DNA from: Empedobacter tilapiae
GTDB lineage: Bacteria > Bacteroidota > Bacteroidia > Flavobacteriales > Weeksellaceae
Direction of reading: 5' to 3'
DNA length: 64,000 nucleotides
Assembly (NCBI RefSeq): GCF_004785645.1
Contig: NZ_SRPE01000014.1
Span: 25,017 to 89,016 of the forward strand
Both the position numbers and the translations under genes were made by a program. A model generated the notes under the pieces. The model ran no database searches, had not been told where the DNA came from, and saw only the letters and a list, made by a program, of their open reading frames with translations. Shown here one piece after another: positions 24,484 through 33,890 of the stretch. Every line of letters starts with the position of its first letter. The stretch's first letter is position 1.

Positions 24484-27441
24484 ATGAAAATATTTTACTT
24501 TAAACTCAATAGACATACAATAAGTGTGCTATTGGGATTGGTTTGTGCTACACCCCTATTCGCACAAACAGGAAAAACCGTGACTGGAACGGTGAAAGAT
24601 CATAACCATTTGCTCTCTGGTGTGGTGGTAACAGAAGAAGGTACACAGAATAGTGTGCAAACTGATGCGAATGGATACTATTCGTTGACCTTACAGCATG
24701 ATGATGCTAAACTAATTTTCGAGCAATTGGACTTCCCTATTCGAGAAGAAGAGGTATTGAATAGAAGTGTGATAAATGTAAGTTTCACAAAAGAAGATCA
24801 CAGGATTCAGCTAAAAGATGTGGTGATAAATGCAGGGTACTATGCTGTAAAAGATAAAGAACGTACGGGGTCTATAGCACGTGTAACGGCTAAGGAAATA
24901 GAGAATCAGCCCGTAGATAATTTTTTAGCAACGCTACAAGGGCGGATGGCAGGAGTAGAAATAACTCAAGAAAGTGGTGGTTCTGGAGGCGGATTTCAGA
25001 TAAAAATACGAGGACAGAACAGTTTAAGACCCGATGCCAATCAACCTTTATTCATTATAGATGGCATCCCCTACTCTTCGGATCCTATTGGAGGCACATC
25101 TACCTCTGGAAACAGACCTTCTTTTACAAGTCCGTTATCTACGATTAATCCTGCTGATATAGAAAGTATAGAAGTACTGAAAGATGCTGATGCTACTGCT
25201 ATATATGGTTCGCGTGGAGCAAATGGTGTGGTACTCGTTACTACCAAACAGGGGAAAATAGGTGCTACACAGGTAAGTATTCGGACATCGATGGGGTTAG
25301 GAAAAATTACACGCCCATTGAAATTGATGAATACCAAACAATATCTTGATATGCGTAGACAGGCTTATGCCTATGATGGTATTTCTACTTATCCTACAAA
25401 TGCTTATGATATAAACGGGACATGGGATATAAACCGATCTACCGATTGGCAAAAAGAATTAATTGGAGGTACAGCAGAATATAACACGATACAAACTTCT
25501 ATAAGTGGTGGTAACACCGCTTTTAATTATACCGTGAATGGTACACATCACGAAGAAACTACTGTTTATCCAGGATCATTTAAATATTTGAAAAATGCTG
25601 TTCATTTGGTTTTAAACTACAAGGATAAAAAGTTTAATCTCTTATTTACGGGTAATTATAGCAATCAAAATAACAATCAACCTTCTACTGATTTAACAAC
25701 CGTTGCAAGAGAATTAGCACCCAATGCACCTGCTTTATATGATGAAAATGGACAATTGAATTGGGCAAATAATACATGGACCAATCCATTTGCAAGTTTA
25801 GAGTCTAAATTTCTATCAAAAATAGATAATCTAACGGCCAATATGATGTTGAGTTATACTATTTTACCTGAATTAACTTTTAAAACCAATTTAGGCTTTA
25901 CCCAATTGCATAGCCGCGAGTTGAGAACTTTTCCGTCGACTATGTATAATCCTTCTTCTGGGCAAGGTAGTGAATCATCAAGTGTAGAATCTAATCAAAC
26001 TAATCGTTCTTCATGGATTATAGAACCTCAACTAAGTTGGGATAAGAAATGGAATCAACATCGTTTTTCTTTTCTTATAGGTGCAACTTTTCAGGATCAA
26101 ACCACTGATAGGCTGTATTTAACTGCCGCTGATTTCCCTTCCAATGAAATGTTATTGTCTTTGTCTACTGCTGCTTTACAATTAATAGGCTTAGATGAAA
26201 AAACAAATTACCGTTATCAAGCTTTTTATGGGCGATTGAATTACATCTTACAAGATAAATATATACTTAACGTAACAGCTAGACGAGATGGCTCGAGTCG
26301 TTTTAGTCCTCAGAATAGATATTCTAATTTTGGTGCAATTGGTGCGGCTTGGCTATTCACAAAAGAGGATTTTATAAAAAACAATAGATGGTTGAGTTTT
26401 GGAAAATTGCGTGGTAGCTATGGAATTACAGGAAGTGATAATATTGGAGATTATCAATATTTAGATAATTATCAAACAACATCCAATCCATATAATGGGA
26501 CAGTTGGATTAAGTCCTATTCGTTTGTATAATCCCAATTATCATTGGGAAACGAATCGTAAATTAGAAGTTGCGCTAGAATTAGGTTTTCTACATGATCA
26601 TCTTAATTTTTCTATGGCTTATTATCAAAACAGATCAGGAAATCAATTGGTCGGTATTGCTCTACCTACTACAACTGGTTTTTCTTCTTTTTCTGGAAAT
26701 TTACCTGCAACAGTAGAAAATAAAGGATGGGAATTTACACTAGGTTCCAAAAATATAACGACTAATAATTGGAAGTGGACAACAGAGGTTAATTTATCTT
26801 TTAATCGGAACAAATTACTTTCATATCCAGACCTTGAAAGCTCTGCTTACGCCAATACTTATGTTATCGGTCGATCTATTAACAGCATCAAACTTTATCA
26901 ATACACAGGTATAAATCCTACAAATAACCAATATGAATTCTATGATTATGATGGAGATGGTAAAATAACTTCTCTGAAAGATCGAATTATACTCACTGAT
27001 CTTAATCCTTCTTATTATGGTGGTGTCGCCAATCAGATTCGGTACAAACAGTTGAGTTTCGATGTATTATTTCAGTTCGTAAAACAAGAACGACAATTGT
27101 ATTTGCCAACAGCCATAGCTGGTACAATGACCAATCAGTTAGTAGACTATGGTATACCTATGCAACCATATAGTACTAAAAATTCGCAAATAGCAGCTAA
27201 TTATAATTTAATGCGAAGTAGTACGCTTTCTATTGTGGATGCTTCTTACATACGATTGAAAAACATTTCGATTACCTATGATATCCCTTTAAAAGATCAT
27301 TTCTTGAAACCTCAAATCTTTCTACAAGGACAAAATCTATTTACTATAACGCCTTATAAAGGTGGTGATCCCGAATTTAAGTACAACCGATTTCTCCCTC
27401 CTCTTCGTACCATAGTAATGGGAATGAAATTAAACTTTTAG
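24484..27441 (+). CDS. SusC/RagA-family TonB-linked outer-membrane protein
   Basis: 985 residues: a signal peptide (ending TPLFAQ), a carboxypeptidase-regulatory-like domain (VTGTVKDHNHLLSGVVVTEE), a TonB plug (ATLQGRMAGVEITQ, then IKIRGQNSLRPDANQPLFII), and a 22-strand-type barrel to the end. It is the import partner of the downstream SusD lipoprotein, 28 bp away. With an S9 peptidase next in the operon, peptides are a likelier ligand than glycans, which is inference from context. Confidence 0.95.
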   Translation: MKIFYFKLNRHTISVLLGLVCATPLFAQTGKTVTGTVKDHNHLLSGVVVTEEGTQNSVQTDANGYYSLTLQHDDAKLIFEQLDFPIREEEVLNRSVINVSFTKEDHRIQLKDVVINAGYYAVKDKERTGSIARVTAKEIENQPVDNFLATLQGRMAGVEITQESGGSGGGFQIKIRGQNSLRPDANQPLFIIDGIPYSSDPIGGTSTSGNRPSFTSPLSTINPADIESIEVLKDADATAIYGSRGANGVVLVTTKQGKIGATQVSIRTSMGLGKITRPLKLMNTKQYLDMRRQAYAYDGISTYPTNAYDINGTWDINRSTDWQKELIGGTAEYNTIQTSISGGNTAFNYTVNGTHHEETTVYPGSFKYLKNAVHLVLNYKDKKFNLLFTGNYSNQNNNQPSTDLTTVARELAPNAPALYDENGQLNWANNTWTNPFASLESKFLSKIDNLTANMMLSYTILPELTFKTNLGFTQLHSRELRTFPSTMYNPSSGQGSESSSVESNQTNRSSWIIEPQLSWDKKWNQHRFSFLIGATFQDQTTDRLYLTAADFPSNEMLLSLSTAALQLIGLDEKTNYRYQAFYGRLNYILQDKYILNVTARRDGSSRFSPQNRYSNFGAIGAAWLFTKEDFIKNNRWLSFGKLRGSYGITGSDNIGDYQYLDNYQTTSNPYNGTVGLSPIRLYNPNYHWETNRKLEVALELGFLHDHLNFSMAYYQNRSGNQLVGIALPTTTGFSSFSGNLPATVENKGWEFTLGSKNITTNNWKWTTEVNLSFNRNKLLSYPDLESSAYANTYVIGRSINSIKLYQYTGINPTNNQYEFYDYDGDGKITSLKDRIILTDLNPSYYGGVANQIRYKQLSFDVLFQFVKQERQLYLPTAIAGTMTNQLVDYGIPMQPYSTKNSQIAANYNLMRSSTLSIVDASYIRLKNISITYDIPLKDHFLKPQIFLQGQNLFTITPYKGGDPEFKYNRFLPPLRTIVMGMKLNF

Positions 27442-27469
27442 TCTGATAAGAATAATAAAATTTAGCACA

Positions 27470-28837
27470 ATGAAAAATATATATACGTTAAGTTTAACTG
27501 TCGTTATAAGCGTCTTATTCTTTAGATGCAATGACTTTTTGGATGTTGATGTTCCTACTTCTCAATACAATAGTGAGTTGGTTTTTGCTGATAAAAAGAC
27601 AACAAATGCTGCGCTTATTAACCTATATGCAGATATGAGAGAAAAAGGTTTTGTAAGTGGACAAATGAGTGCTTTTCCTGTTTCTATTGGTCTATATACC
27701 GATGAATTGGATTCGTATCAAATCAATCAAGTAGAATCTCAAAATTTATATAATAATACATTACAGGCAAATAGCGCTACGGTCTTACAATATTGGTCGC
27801 AAACCTATTATCAGATCTATATGGCAAATGCTATTATAGAAGGTTGCCAAAATAGTAAAGGCTTATCTACACCAGATAAAAATGGTTTTATAGGTGAAGC
27901 ACTTTTTGTGAGAGCATTGCTCCATTTTTATTTAGTGAATACCTATGGCGATATTCCTTATATAAAAACAACGAATTATGAGTTGAACAAAAGTGTTTTT
28001 CGTTTAGAGAAAGCAAAAGTGTATGAACAAATTACACAAGATTTAGAAGTAGCTATACCGCTATTATCCTCACAAATAACACTACAACGTAATCGTCCTA
28101 ATCAAGTAACTGCACAAGCTTTACTAGCACGTGTAGAATTGTATAAAGGAAATTGGTTAAATGCTGAAAAATGGGCTTCAACAGTAATCAATACTCCTTC
28201 TATAGAATGGCAACAAGATGTTAATCAAGAGTTTTTGAAAGAGAATAAATCGATTATTTGGCAAATATCTCCTAAGCAAGCTGGTAACTATGCGTATGAA
28301 GGTGGTACGTACTATGTCGCAACTGGTCCTCCTACTTCTATTGCTTTAACTGAAGTAAATACGCAGTTTGAACCAAATGATCTTCGTCAAAAAAACTGGG
28401 TAAGAGAAGTTACAAACGGTACAAGTACTTGGAAACATGCTTATAAATACAAACAAAGAACAAACTCTTCTTCAACAACAGAAAACTCGGTTGTTTTTCG
28501 ATTAGCAGAACAATTTTTAATTCGAGCTGAGGCACGTCTAAAACAACAAAATAAAGTAGGTGCCTTACAAGATCTAAACAAAATTAGATCAAGAGCTGGT
28601 TTACCTGCTTATATCGCATTGACTGATGAGGAATTTATAGAATCTATTTTACTAGAAAGACAGCATGAGTTCTTCTGTGAATTTGGGCATCGTTTTTTTG
28701 ATTTAAAACGATTGAATCTAATCGATCAAGTACTAACTCCAACAAAATCAAATTGGAAAAGCTATTGCCAACAATGGCCAATTCCTGAACAAGAAATATT
28801 AAAGAATTCGAATTTAACACAAAACACTGGATACTAA
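27470..28837 (+). CDS. SusD/RagB-family outer-membrane lipoprotein
   Basis: 455 residues. A lipoprotein signal ends at the lipobox Cys in VLFFRCNDFLDVDVP. A SusD-like TPR fold follows, with the family blocks EALFVRALLHFYLVNTYGDI and the C-terminal LLERQHEFFCEFGHRFFDLK. It forms the surface lid over the SusC barrel. Its stop codon overlaps the start of the peptidase gene (TAATG), so the two are translationally coupled. Confidence 0.93.
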   Translation: MKNIYTLSLTVVISVLFFRCNDFLDVDVPTSQYNSELVFADKKTTNAALINLYADMREKGFVSGQMSAFPVSIGLYTDELDSYQINQVESQNLYNNTLQANSATVLQYWSQTYYQIYMANAIIEGCQNSKGLSTPDKNGFIGEALFVRALLHFYLVNTYGDIPYIKTTNYELNKSVFRLEKAKVYEQITQDLEVAIPLLSSQITLQRNRPNQVTAQALLARVELYKGNWLNAEKWASTVINTPSIEWQQDVNQEFLKENKSIIWQISPKQAGNYAYEGGTYYVATGPPTSIALTEVNTQFEPNDLRQKNWVREVTNGTSTWKHAYKYKQRTNSSSTTENSVVFRLAEQFLIRAEARLKQQNKVGALQDLNKIRSRAGLPAYIALTDEEFIESILLERQHEFFCEFGHRFFDLKRLNLIDQVLTPTKSNWKSYCQQWPIPEQEILKNSNLTQNTGY

Positions 28838-31401
28838 TGAAAACAACTATATTGAAGCATCTTATTGTATTGATACACCTCTTGTTTTTATTTAACATGA
28901 AGCCTGTATTTGCACAGCTTACTCACCGAACAGTAAAAGAATCTGAATACGATAAATGGGGAAAAGTCATTGGTTCGCAAATTTCTGAAAAAGGGAATTG
29001 GTCTACTATTAGTATGTCTTACGCAACTACAGATTCTGTATTTTTGATTAACAACTTGACGAAACAACAAATAAGTATTTCCGGAATAAGAGAAGGTGCT
29101 TTTATGAAAGAAAATTCTTTTCTATGGTTAAAAAATAACAATCTTTCTATACTTAATTTGAAAACGCTAGAAAATATTGAGATTCCTGATGTAAAAAAAT
29201 ATGTTGTTTCAATGGACAAGAATATTCTTATTTCCATAGAAAAACACAACAATACACAACGAATTGTTTTGCGAGATATAAAAGGTAATAGCATAAAAAC
29301 CATTGAAAATACGCGTAATTATAGTTTTGATAATGAAACAAATCGAATGGTATATGAAAAAATAGTTGATACTAGTGTCTTTTTAGAATACATAGATCTT
29401 TCTCGCCCTTTATCATCGAATGCGGTAGTACATAAAGAAGCTGGTTCTTACATTAATTTTAAATGGAACGACAATGGTGTCGTTATATTATCGCAAAACG
29501 AAAACGCCTTGTCTAGCATTTGTTATTTTGATCTAAAAAGTAAAAACTTAGACTGTATGAATACTGATTTGATAGAAGACGAAATCGATCAAACAACAAA
29601 TACATTGTATCTTTCTGATAATGCTGAATTCATTTATTTCAACGCCAAAAAGAAGTTGGTAAACAGAACAACAAATGATTCCGTAGAAATATGGTATGGT
29701 TCGGATCAGCTGATCTATCCAATTAGAAAAATGAGAGATGAACGAGGTTATACCCCTTATACTTGGGTTTGGAATAGAGTAGAAAATACTGTAAAACAGA
29801 TTACAGACGATGAATTACCTAATATACATTATTTATCGAATAGTAATAAGCTCTTATTATACAACCCATATCAAAACACAACAGATAATAAATTGATAAA
29901 CGATTATGATGTTTATTTCTATGATTCGAAAACAGCTGTTAAGAAAAGAATTATTCAAGAATTTGATCCAAATACTCATTTATTCGGAAATGTAGGACAA
30001 ACAGATGATTTTGTTTACTACTATGACAATAATTGGTGGTGGTATAATACAAAACTTGAAACAGCTACAAATCTGACTTCTTCCATACATGCCGAATGGG
30101 ATAACAAATTACTAGATGAAGGTTATCAACAAATTGCATGGGGAATTGCAGGAATCTCAAATGATAAACAATACCTCTATCTATATGACACCTATGATAT
30201 ATGGAAAATAAATGTAAAAACATTAGCTTCTACTAAGTTGACAAAAGGTAGAGAATCGCAGCAAGTTTTTCGTTTTGAGTTATTGACGAAATCAAAAAAC
30301 ACGTCGGATATCCGTCTTATTGACGAAACTAAGAACAACAGATTGGTTATAAACGATCTAAATACAAGAATTAAATCTTATGCCATATTAAAGCCTAATC
30401 ATACAATTGATTTACTATTGACAAGTAATGATTTTTTATATACAAGGTTGCAACAAGCCAAGTTAACAACAGATTTTATTTACTTAAAAGAAGCCTATAA
30501 TTTACCACCAGAATTGTGGTATAAAAAAGATATTAAAAGTGAACCAATACAATTATTCGCAACGAATAAACAACATTATCTTTATGATTGGGGAACATCC
30601 GAATTATTGCATTACACAACTGTAGATGGAAAAAAACTAAAAGCTGCTATATTTTATCCACCGAATTACAAGAAAGGAAATGTATATCCTGCTATAGTTC
30701 GTGTCTACGAAAATTTGTCACAAACAGTAAAAGAATACCACAATCCATCGATGTATAACAACATAGGATTTAACGTATCAAATCTTACGCAACAAGGTTA
30801 TATTGTTGTACTTCCTGATATGGTATATGATAAAGGTTTTACTGGTGCATCTGCTACAAATTCAGTTGTAGGAGTTCTGAACAAACTAATTGATGGAGGT
30901 GTAACTGAAAAAGGAAAAATAGGATTGATTGGACAGTCATTTGGAGGATATGAAACCAATTTTATACTTACACAAACCGATTTATTTAGTGCTGCTGTTA
31001 CAGGAGCAAGTTTATTTGACTTGGTAAAAGACTATTTTTGGAATGAACCTTACGAAAAAACAGAAAGCTGGCGCTATGAAAATTTTCAATTTAGAATAAA
31101 AAAGCCTTTTTTTGAAGCGCCCGAACTTTATATAAAAAATTCTCCTTTGTATCATGCAAGTAGAATCACAACACCAATATTGAGTTGGACAGGTAAAAAT
31201 GATACTACTGTACCTCCAGAACAAACTCTGACAATTTATACCGCTTTGAGAAAACTCAAAAAAAAGATTGTTATGTTACGCTATCCTGAAGCAAGACATT
31301 TTGTTACAAGTAAAGAAGATCAAACAGATTTGACAAGGAGAATAGAACAATGGTTTGCTTTTTATTTGAAAAACGAACCAAAAAGTAGTTGGATTAAATA
31401 A
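28837..31401 (+). CDS. Secreted S9-family (prolyl oligopeptidase-like) peptidase
   Basis: 854 residues with a signal peptide ending PVFAQ. An N-terminal beta-propeller-like part spans about residues 50-560, followed by a C-terminal alpha/beta-hydrolase domain. The catalytic triad is visible: Ser701 in GLIGQSFGGYET, Asp789 in WTGKNDTTVPP and His821 in PEARHFV. As the third gene of the SusCD operon it probably trims peptides in the periplasm after import. The sequence does not show its specificity. Confidence 0.92.
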   Translation: MKTTILKHLIVLIHLLFLFNMKPVFAQLTHRTVKESEYDKWGKVIGSQISEKGNWSTISMSYATTDSVFLINNLTKQQISISGIREGAFMKENSFLWLKNNNLSILNLKTLENIEIPDVKKYVVSMDKNILISIEKHNNTQRIVLRDIKGNSIKTIENTRNYSFDNETNRMVYEKIVDTSVFLEYIDLSRPLSSNAVVHKEAGSYINFKWNDNGVVILSQNENALSSICYFDLKSKNLDCMNTDLIEDEIDQTTNTLYLSDNAEFIYFNAKKKLVNRTTNDSVEIWYGSDQLIYPIRKMRDERGYTPYTWVWNRVENTVKQITDDELPNIHYLSNSNKLLLYNPYQNTTDNKLINDYDVYFYDSKTAVKKRIIQEFDPNTHLFGNVGQTDDFVYYYDNNWWWYNTKLETATNLTSSIHAEWDNKLLDEGYQQIAWGIAGISNDKQYLYLYDTYDIWKINVKTLASTKLTKGRESQQVFRFELLTKSKNTSDIRLIDETKNNRLVINDLNTRIKSYAILKPNHTIDLLLTSNDFLYTRLQQAKLTTDFIYLKEAYNLPPELWYKKDIKSEPIQLFATNKQHYLYDWGTSELLHYTTVDGKKLKAAIFYPPNYKKGNVYPAIVRVYENLSQTVKEYHNPSMYNNIGFNVSNLTQQGYIVVLPDMVYDKGFTGASATNSVVGVLNKLIDGGVTEKGKIGLIGQSFGGYETNFILTQTDLFSAAVTGASLFDLVKDYFWNEPYEKTESWRYENFQFRIKKPFFEAPELYIKNSPLYHASRITTPILSWTGKNDTTVPPEQTLTIYTALRKLKKKIVMLRYPEARHFVTSKEDQTDLTRRIEQWFAFYLKNEPKSSWIK

Positions 31402-31414
31402 CCAACAAATAAGA

Positions 31415-31442
31415 AGAGGTTCCTTTCGGAACCTCTATTTTT
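31415..31442. terminator. Terminator between convergent operons
   Basis: Arms agaggttcc and ggaacctct with a TTTC loop, then ATTTTTAATT. It touches the 3' end of the minus-strand DUF6520 gene, so it serves the S9 operon directly. Confidence 0.8.
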
Positions 31443-31731
31443 AATTAATTGGTTTATATAATTCTAAAATACACTGACCAACACCATTTTTTTGCCAAAC
31501 TTGCTGTGGAGTTGCTTCTTCTGTCATACAAAGTTGATCTGTAGATACAGGTGTACAATCAACTTTAATTTCTTCACAATCTGTAGACGAACTATGTCGA
31601 ATAAATCCATCGATTAAAGCAGCATCTTTGATAGATTCGTTGCTTTTTGTTTGCTGTGTAGCAAACGCTCCTATTCCAGCCAATAAAAATGCTGCAATAG
31701 GCAATACTGTTTGAAGTTTTAAATTTTTCAT
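31441..31731 (-). CDS. DUF6520-family small secreted protein
   Basis: 96 residues beginning MKNLKLQTVLPIAAFLLAGI, a typical DUF6520 leader with a signal-peptide-like hydrophobic core and GAFAT cleavage region. The mature part has four cysteines (TDCEEIKVDC, QLCMTE, GQCILE). Members occur in Bacteroidetes beside MauE-like membrane proteins, as here. With a MauE-type protein next door, the cysteines may be oxidised in the periplasm. The function is unknown. Confidence 0.75.
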   Translation of the reverse strand: MKNLKLQTVLPIAAFLLAGIGAFATQQTKSNESIKDAALIDGFIRHSSSTDCEEIKVDCTPVSTDQLCMTEEATPQQVWQKNGVGQCILELYKPIN

Positions 31732-31806
31732 TTTTTGTAATTATTTTGGTTTTAACCTACTATATTATACAGGTGTTCGGTTATCCTCCTGCTATCGGCC
31801 GATAGT

Positions 31807-33276
31807 TTATTGTATGATTTTCGTATTAAGCGTATATACAACCAGTTGATTCTTTATAATTGCATATAAGTTGTTATTGTTAATAATAAATTCATTTGTT
31901 TTTTGACGATTAACATCATAGAGATAAAAACTACCTTTATACAATTGTTTTTGATAATCATATATATCTACTGCTGAAGCTTGTTTCCATACTTGATTAT
32001 CTTCAAATTGTCCTTTTTTAGTAGAATTTATATACAATAGTCCATTATCTACTGCTGCTAAGCGGTTTACTACACTATTGGGATTTAATAATTTTTGCTG
32101 ATTTTGCTGATTCGTTATAACTTTAAGTGGTGCTAAACGGGTGGTGTCTATTGTATGAGATCTAGTGATTACATCTAAATTTTTATTCGCAACTGTATAA
32201 TTGTTTCGATAATAGTATACATATAGAAATTTATTTTGTTGTAAATCAAACAACGGAATACCATCTGTATCAAAAATCCCTTGTGTTGCTTCCCCTAATA
32301 TTGATGTAGTGGTAAATTGTTGAACAGAAGGTGCTAAATTATATCGTGCTAGTATATTTTGCTTTGTTTTAAAATCTTGCTTACGGACAAATAACTCGTC
32401 TGTTGAACTTATAACAGCTTTCGAAAAATAAAGGGTTGGATCTGTTGATAATACTTTAGCTTCCCATGTTTTGATATCCCCTTTAAAGATTACAGGAACA
32501 GTTCCATCTACTAAAAAGAAATGTGGAGATGAAATAAATATTTTAACTGTACGAAAAGGAAAGTCGTCTTGATCGATTTTAATTATTAGCTCACGAGATT
32601 GATAATTATCTAAATCTATTTCCGTTACATAAAGAGGTGCAAATCGATTTCCTAAGTACAGCTTATTGTTTGTAACACCAATAAAATAGTGTGAATTATT
32701 TTTAAGCTTATACGAATGTTTACCAATCACAATATCTTTCAAATATTTTCGAATAAATGGATTCTGTTTAGACATCTTTGCTTCTGATTGCAAGAATAAA
32801 ATAACAACACAACCCACACTCAAAATACCAATTACAATTAATTTCAAGAAAAGCTTTCGTTTTACACTTTCTCTTGTAATCATAATAGCAATGATGGAAA
32901 GACCAACAAAGACTACATTAAAAATTAAATGCTCTGTCCATCCCATCTTTTCTAAAATACCGCCACAGGAACATGGAATGAAATCGCTGTAATTTAATAT
33001 CAGATAAATATAGACTGTAAATGCTATCATTAATCCGAATGAAGCGTAAAGCCCAATTAATCGCCATCTTTTATAACAAAGCAGTAATGCAATCACTATT
33101 TCCGCAATAATAACTGCATAAGAAATGAATCCTGCATAAACACTAAGCAATGGTGATTGAGCCAATTGAATTTGAAAATTCTCAAAATCCATCAGCTTGC
33201 TTACCGCCGCATAAATAAACAACACAATAAATAGGTAGCAGATGAGTGTTTGTATAAATGGATCGTATTTTCTCAT
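31807..33276 (-). CDS. MauE/DoxX-like membrane protein with C-terminal extracytoplasmic domain
   Basis: 489 residues. The N-terminal 160 residues hold four or five membrane helices with the MauE-type FAAV-like segment IYAAVSKLMDFENFQIQL and a Cys motif FIPCSCGGILEKMGW. A 330-residue soluble domain follows, made of repeated beta-rich stretches that look propeller-like (NKLYLGNRFAPLYVTEIDLD). MauE relatives support periplasmic disulfide chemistry. It sits 29 bp after a small lipoprotein gene and upstream of the DUF6520 gene, probably as one operon. Confidence 0.78.
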   Translation of the reverse strand: MRKYDPFIQTLICYLFIVLFIYAAVSKLMDFENFQIQLAQSPLLSVYAGFISYAVIIAEIVIALLLCYKRWRLIGLYASFGLMIAFTVYIYLILNYSDFIPCSCGGILEKMGWTEHLIFNVVFVGLSIIAIMITRESVKRKLFLKLIVIGILSVGCVVILFLQSEAKMSKQNPFIRKYLKDIVIGKHSYKLKNNSHYFIGVTNNKLYLGNRFAPLYVTEIDLDNYQSRELIIKIDQDDFPFRTVKIFISSPHFFLVDGTVPVIFKGDIKTWEAKVLSTDPTLYFSKAVISSTDELFVRKQDFKTKQNILARYNLAPSVQQFTTTSILGEATQGIFDTDGIPLFDLQQNKFLYVYYYRNNYTVANKNLDVITRSHTIDTTRLAPLKVITNQQNQQKLLNPNSVVNRLAAVDNGLLYINSTKKGQFEDNQVWKQASAVDIYDYQKQLYKGSFYLYDVNRQKTNEFIINNNNLYAIIKNQLVVYTLNTKIIQ

Positions 33277-33304
33277 CTTAATGTGTTTTAGGGTTTAAAG
33301 TGAA

Positions 33305-33544
33305 CTACTCACCTCCTTCTTCAGTACGTTTGATGTAAGGATCTTTATCTTTTGGTGGATCAGCTTCTTCTTGAATAGAATCAGCAGTAACGATACTATC
33401 CAATTCTATATGTAAATCTGATTTGCGTTTTTGTTCTACAACAGATAAACCATCTGATCTTAATTGTGGAGCTTCCTCCTCCTCTATACATTGATAAAAT
33501 AGGAAACTAATGATGCTAATGAATAAATAAGTTTTTGTTTTCAT
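33305..33544 (-). CDS. Small acidic lipoprotein
   Basis: 79 residues. A signal peptide leads to a lipobox Cys (SFLFYQCIEEEEAP). The remainder is short, acidic and probably disordered. It is the first gene of the MauE/DUF6520 operon, and no family is recognised. Small lipoproteins in this position are frequent beside DUF6520 genes, from memory. Confidence 0.65.
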   Translation of the reverse strand: MKTKTYLFISIISFLFYQCIEEEEAPQLRSDGLSVVEQKRKSDLHIELDSIVTADSIQEEADPPKDKDPYIKRTEEGGE

Positions 33545-33890
33545 AGTCGTGTTTTTTAGGATTATTTATATTCTTAGCTTAAAATTAGAAGGCATAATGA
33601 TTAAAACAATAAAGAAGCACGTCAAAAACATAAACACTATGTTGATTTTATAAAAGTGTCACCTGTAATCGTTTATATTATTAATAAACAACAAATTACC
33701 AAATGTTAATTTTTTAATTTACTATGAAAAAGATATCCTACCACGCTGTATAAATGTGTGAAATTTATAAATTCATACATTTCATAGAGTAATCGATTAG
33801 TGATTTGTAACAATTTACAATCGTAATTTAATTAAAATAAGTAACTTACATAAAAATCTACTACTGTTTTCATCTAAAAAAACAATGCTT
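33545..33890. other. Divergent intergenic region
   Basis: About 345 bp between the divergent lipoprotein and TPR-AraC genes. An inverted repeat ttgtaa-caat-ttacaa lies at 33805-33820 and could bind a dimeric regulator. I see no gene. Confidence 0.45.

Noticed and set aside
28644..29303. Minus-strand frames within the SusD and S9 genes
   Set aside because: They are antisense shadows of well-supported genes and have no family features.
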